Assembly: GCA_026692825.1 (NCBI GenBank) | Contig: JAPLOC010000505.1 | Location: forward strand, 1-11,887 | DNA length: 11,887 nucleotides | Reading direction: 5' to 3' | Source of the DNA: Planctomycetota bacterium | GTDB taxonomy: Bacteria > Planctomycetota > Planctomycetia > Planctomycetales > Planctomycetaceae | Notes under the pieces: generated by a model | The model's input: only the letters and a program-made list of their open reading frames with translations | Databases searched by the model: none | What the model was told of the DNA's origin: nothing | Translations under genes and position numbers: made by a program | Shown here: in pieces, positions 8,201-11,887 of the stretch | How positions within the stretch are numbered: the first letter of the stretch is position 1 | Layout of the letters: each line of letters starts with the position of its first letter

Positions 8201-8462
8201 GAATGCCCAGGCTTGGTGGCGATGGTCACTGCCCCAACTGGGCGACGCCCTAAAAACCAGCTTTTCCCTGCCGGACAATCCGTTCAAAAAGCCCCGGATT
8301 GTCGACGATTGGGAGGGCTACCTCGCGGAGAAGCGGGCGGTCGTCGAAACCCTCACGCGGAGGCTCGCCAACTGTGAGGCCGAGTTGAATGACCGCGTGT
8401 TCCACCTGTTTCAACTGACTCCCGCGGAAATCGAATTGCTCCAACGCGAAGTGGAACACTAA
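5214..8462 (+). CDS. Type IIG-like restriction-modification fusion enzyme (Eco57I class)
   Basis: A single 1082-residue polypeptide combines the parts of a type IIG restriction enzyme, which both cuts DNA and methylates adenine at N6. Near the N-terminus, Asp95 and Glu113-Gly-Lys115 (in FAVVIEGKGPRD) form a likely PD-(D/E)xK nuclease site. A helical stretch leads to GAFYTP (409-414), common before the methylase core of this class. Methylase motif I is DPACGSG (453-459) and the catalytic motif is NPPY (574-577). From about residue 748 (YGVKTGLNEVF) to about 960 lies a TaqI-like C-terminal specificity domain, which would choose the target site. All key residues are present and the frame is intact, so it may be active. 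The frame can be extended to a TTG at 5178; I chose ATG 5214 because a hairpin covers the TTG and GGAG lies upstream, though 12 bases away. No separate specificity or nuclease gene is next to it. The target sequence cannot be read from the protein. A methylase-only role is the main alternative. Confidence 0.88.
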   Translation: MPADPKPLFRPDVLRGRLKPFSLPPHVADCKSMLRRWDELLSTRTAGRLNEQQLLPDFLTEVFGLLLGYSGPVAGGDRYTLSREQHVVVDGKFADAVLGEFTPEGKSFAVVIEGKGPRDPLERPFGGRKMSAVDQAYRYAINLPCDWIVVTSMRETRLYFKGADQQTYERFETAKLASDVATLKRFVFLLGAERIVPVGGRCHLYELRDASEKVGREITKEFYQHYANTRQDLFELLCASNPAVPRRAILSCAQKLLDRVLFVAFCEDRGLLPEDSIAKAYAFRNPYQPLPVWENFRGLFRAINEGHASLDIPAYNGGLFAPDPVLESLVVGDNACDHFRDLTTYDYRSAADAADEDAGTGRGTLIDVDVLGHIFEQSISDLEVLQNELDGLIETVSVEKHKTRRKKEGAFYTPAFITRYIVDLATLKKSQRDALVKFWEGWQDELTTVRLVDPACGSGAFLIEAFDQLHMNYQQSNDRLEELRGSRTLFDLDRQILQNNLFGVDLNDEAVEICRLSLWIKTAARGKVLTSLDHNIQTGNSVVDDPAVHPRALDWNQTFPEVFAAGGFDVVVGNPPYIRQEWLTPYKAHWQKQFQSYHGVADIFTYFFEAGIKLLRDGGRLGFITSGSWVRGNFGAPLRRFLSSTVAIESMIDFGEYQPFEDAEMIRPTIPIIQKRLPGGPMRIFKWLTSGPVPRQLSELISAAPTMRTDGIGAGAWELDPDNVIQLRQKLAGIGIPLRDYATGGICYGVKTGLNEVFVIGPQKRDELIAADSKSAQIIHPFVQGTHLRPWYAERSEEYLIFTRRGINIDDYPAIQDYLGQFRDRLEPKPLDWPKNKKWPGRKPGAYEWFELQDSVDYWRAFEEPKIVWPDISKLPRFSMDLEGRYLGNTGYAIPGLDYYLLGVLSSWTTWFYISKTAQPLRLRADRWQYRLIAQFMEHLPIPDASEPDRAAIGNLAETCSAVGRQRYEVQLQVSKRLWQCFGQRDSGESLGELNRNAQAWWRWSLPQLGDALKTSFSLPDNPFKKPRIVDDWEGYLAEKRAVVETLTRRLANCEAELNDRVFHLFQLTPAEIELLQREVEH

Positions 8463-8603
8463 CCCGACGTTCCCACTAAAAAAACAAGTGACTGTTGGAC
8501 CAAACTCGCCCGAGATTCAACATGTGGGAGAGGTTGATTCGATGCAACGACCAGATGCAGCTTGGCCCAATACGTATCACCGGTTCAACTGGAATTAATC
8601 AGA

Positions 8604-8647
8604 CAAAACGCAAAACGGACGGCTCGCCAAAGTAGCGAGCCATCCGT
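8604..8647 (-). terminator. Intrinsic terminator of the EF-G gene
   Basis: On the minus strand, GGCTCGC and GCGAGCC (8635-8641 with 8621-8627) form a perfect 7-bp stem around a 7-base loop. It is extended by an A/C mismatch and a further 5 bp (8643-8647 with 8615-8619). Reading minus, it is followed by TTTTGCGTTTTG, a broken T-tract. It begins about 30 bases after the EF-G stop codon. The plus side has no T-tract, so it should not end restriction-modification transcripts efficiently. Confidence 0.85.
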
Positions 8648-8676
8648 CGTGAAAGATCACTCCCGATCCGCAGGTG

Positions 8677-10815
<2,139 letters not shown>

Positions 10816-11265
10816 GGACGTGAAGCCGTAACAAAAAGAGAAGGTTCGTCTGACTCACCACCGGCTTCCACGCCGGCTTCGGTCAGTTCAACCGGAAATC
10901 ACACACCAGTTCACTCAGGGCAATCGCCGGAAACTGGTCAACTCACATCGACCGGTCGCCGTTCACCCAGAGGCTTGCTCCAGGGAACACTCCGAGCCAG
11001 ACCCCGCCATTGAACCGCATCGGCTACTTCTCCAGCCTGGAAAAATCCAGATCGAAAAATCACCATCGCGGCCTGCCCCTCCCGGTCCAGCTTCGGCCAG
11101 TTTGTGGCGGCCGGAATTGCTTGGGGGGCTCGACAAAACCCGCACTTCCTGTACGGCTCTGTAAAAAGACCGTCCCCGTGCCGGATTGTTCCGTAACGAA
11201 GATTCTAGCCAGGGGGGGCTGTTCGGGGAAGGGCAAACGGATCAAAAATAATTTCTGCGTTTTCG
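10816..11265. other. Upstream region of the EF-G gene, no gene seen
   Basis: These 450 bases carry no supportable gene on either strand. They should contain the EF-G promoter, but I find no convincing one: the best minus-strand -10 match is TAGAAT (11202-11207) without a good -35. Near the start codon there are structures that could lie in the mRNA leader: CTGAC/GTCAG arms (10850-10854, 10882-10886) enclosing a CCGGC/GCCGG stem (10861-10876), and ACCAGTT (10905-10911) with AACTGGT (10932-10938). The predicted small RNA promoter begins at the far end, pointing the other way. Confidence 0.5.
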
Positions 11266-11295
11266 TTGACACCTCAAACTCGACATGCCTATAAT
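11266..11295 (+). promoter_or_regulatory. Consensus sigma70-type promoter for a putative small RNA
   Basis: TTGACA (11266-11271) and TATAAT (11290-11295) are both perfect consensus hexamers, separated by 18 bases. An AT-rich stretch (ATCAAAAATAATTT, 11241-11254) lies just upstream and could serve as an UP-like element. Transcription would start near 11302. It is the strongest promoter match in the window and does not lead into a plus-strand protein gene: the next gene is convergent. Confidence 0.8.
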
Positions 11296-11301
11296 CGCCC
11301 C

Positions 11302-11376
11302 GCAAGCAGCCGGATGCTGGACGCTTATGGTCCCTGCCCCACCATAAGATTGTTCTCCCGGCTGCTTGTTTTCTTT
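11302..11376 (+). ncRNA. Putative small structured RNA, about 75 nt, unrecognised
   Basis: The transcript expected from the consensus promoter would fold almost completely. An outer stem of 11 perfect base pairs joins 11303-11313 (CAAGCAGCCGG) with 11358-11368 (CCGGCTGCTTG). Inside it, CTTATGGT (11324-11331) pairs with ACCATAAG (11341-11348) around a 9-base loop rich in C. Between the two stems is a nearly symmetric internal loop of 10 and 9 bases. The outer stem is followed at once by TTTTCTTT, so it can also end transcription. It does not match tRNA, the SRP RNA core, tmRNA or any riboswitch I can recall. It ends 7 bases before the stop codon of the convergent transporter gene. An alternative is that the element is only a terminator, but a perfect promoter so close upstream makes a small RNA gene the better reading. 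Confidence 0.65.
11303..11376 (+). terminator. Intrinsic terminator formed by the small RNA outer stem
   Basis: The CAAGCAGCCGG/CCGGCTGCTTG stem is directly followed on the plus strand by TTTTCTTT (11369-11376). Read on the minus strand the T-tract is missing: the stem is followed by CGGGGCG. An A-rich stretch precedes it there, so any stop for the transporter transcript would be weak. Confidence 0.6.
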
Positions 11377-11382
11377 GGCTCT

Positions 11383-11887
11383 CTAAGGGCGAATCAGCGG
11401 CAACAGCAGTTGGATCATCACCACGATCACCCCCACGCCGACTACATCGAGTAGTAATCCGTAGCGGATCATTCGGGTCAACGGCACGTAGCCTGTCCCG
11501 TAGACAATTGCATTACACGGTGTCGAAACCGGCAGCATGAACCCCAGGCTGGCCCCGAACGTCGCTCCGAGGGCCGGTGCCACGGGATCGACTCCCGCCG
11601 CCTGTGCCATTTTGATGACCAGCAACACCACAATGTTCGCGGACGCCGTATTCGAAGTCGCTTCCGAAACCAGTGCCGCGACCAGTGTCCCCCCCAGTAA
11701 CAATCCGAATTCGCCACTCACGGGGAGCCAAGTCGCCATGCCGCGTCCCACAGCGTCAGCGAGTCCGGTCTTGTTCGACAATTCCCCGAGCGCGAATCCC
11801 CCTCCATAGAGCAGGACCACGCCCCAGTCGATCTGCGCCGCTTCCTTCCAGCCGATCGCATTTTCCCCGGGCTTCCCGGGCAATAGA
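11383..11887 (-). CDS. DASS/SLC13-family anion:Na+ symporter, 5' end missing
   Basis: This is the C-terminal part of a membrane transporter; the frame stays open to the window edge at 11887, so the start is outside. The visible 168 codons encode several hydrophobic helices. The match to the divalent-anion/sodium symporter family (SLC13, NhaD/ArsB superfamily) rests on the DWGVVLLYGGGFALG helix, the SNT motif in EATSNTASAN (about residue 77 of the visible part), and the later STPCNAIVYGTG block. In the family the second SNT motif and the later TP motif line the sodium and substrate sites. Members carry dicarboxylates, citrate or sulfate, and the substrate cannot be told from this part. The gene runs against the putative small RNA, 7 bases from its end. 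The family call is firm; the substrate is open. Confidence 0.85.
   Translation of the reverse strand, partial: LLPGKPGENAIGWKEAAQIDWGVVLLYGGGFALGELSNKTGLADAVGRGMATWLPVSGEFGLLLGGTLVAALVSEATSNTASANIVVLLVIKMAQAAGVDPVAPALGATFGASLGFMLPVSTPCNAIVYGTGYVPLTRMIRYGLLLDVVGVGVIVVMIQLLLPLIRP

Noticed and set aside
8604..8647. The hairpin read as a terminator for the restriction-modification gene
   Set aside because: There is no T-tract on the plus side; the T-rich run follows the stem only on the minus strand.
11302..11376. Small RNA as SRP RNA, tRNA or standard 6S RNA
   Set aside because: It lacks the SRP GGAA-loop core, has no cloverleaf or T-arm sequence, and is far shorter than the roughly 180 nt of 6S RNA.
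11314..11454. A small open frame starting at ATG 11314 inside the putative small RNA
   Set aside because: No ribosome binding site, the terminator lies within it, and its second half is antisense to the transporter gene.

Overview
The window looks like chromosomal DNA of a planctomycete (Planctomycetota). This is inferred from three things: the translation factor is of the spdEFG1/mitochondrial-EFG1-like type known from Planctomycetes, Spirochaetes and Deltaproteobacteria; Shine-Dalgarno sequences are mostly weak or absent; and respiratory complex I genes are scattered in an unusual order in GC-rich DNA. No 16S rRNA or other firm taxonomic marker is present.

Layout, left to right. (1) Bases 1-896: the 3' part of a transglutaminase-like protein gene, plus strand, cut by the window edge. 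(2) Bases 897-1443: noncoding, with a GGATGAA short repeat and a compact hairpin. (3) Bases 1444-5126: a partial complex I cluster on the plus strand, nuoI - DUF2203 gene - nuoA - nuoC - nuoD, headed by a good sigma70-type promoter. nuoB, which normally lies between nuoA and nuoC, is absent, as are nuoE-H and nuoJ-N, so the rest of the complex must be encoded elsewhere if it is complete. (4) Bases 5214-8462: a large stand-alone restriction-modification fusion (type IIG-like: PD-(D/E)xK nuclease, N6-adenine methylase, TaqI-like specificity domain), same strand, just after nuoD. (5) Bases 8604-10815: an EF-G gene on the minus strand with a clear intrinsic terminator, convergent with the restriction-modification gene. 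(6) Bases 10816-11265: a 450-base stretch ahead of the EF-G gene with hairpins but no gene. (7) Bases 11266-11376: a consensus promoter (TTGACA, 18-base spacer, TATAAT) directly followed by a short two-hairpin element ending in a T-tract. This is best read as a gene for a small RNA of about 75 nt that I do not recognise. (8) Bases 11383-11887: the 3' part of a DASS/SLC13-family transporter gene, minus strand, cut by the window edge.

The Nuo proteins would work together: NuoC and NuoD form part of the peripheral arm and quinone site, NuoI carries two 4Fe-4S clusters toward that site, and NuoA is a membrane subunit at the junction. The most novel item is the putative small RNA gene at 11302-11376. 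The restriction-modification gene and the split complex I cluster come next.
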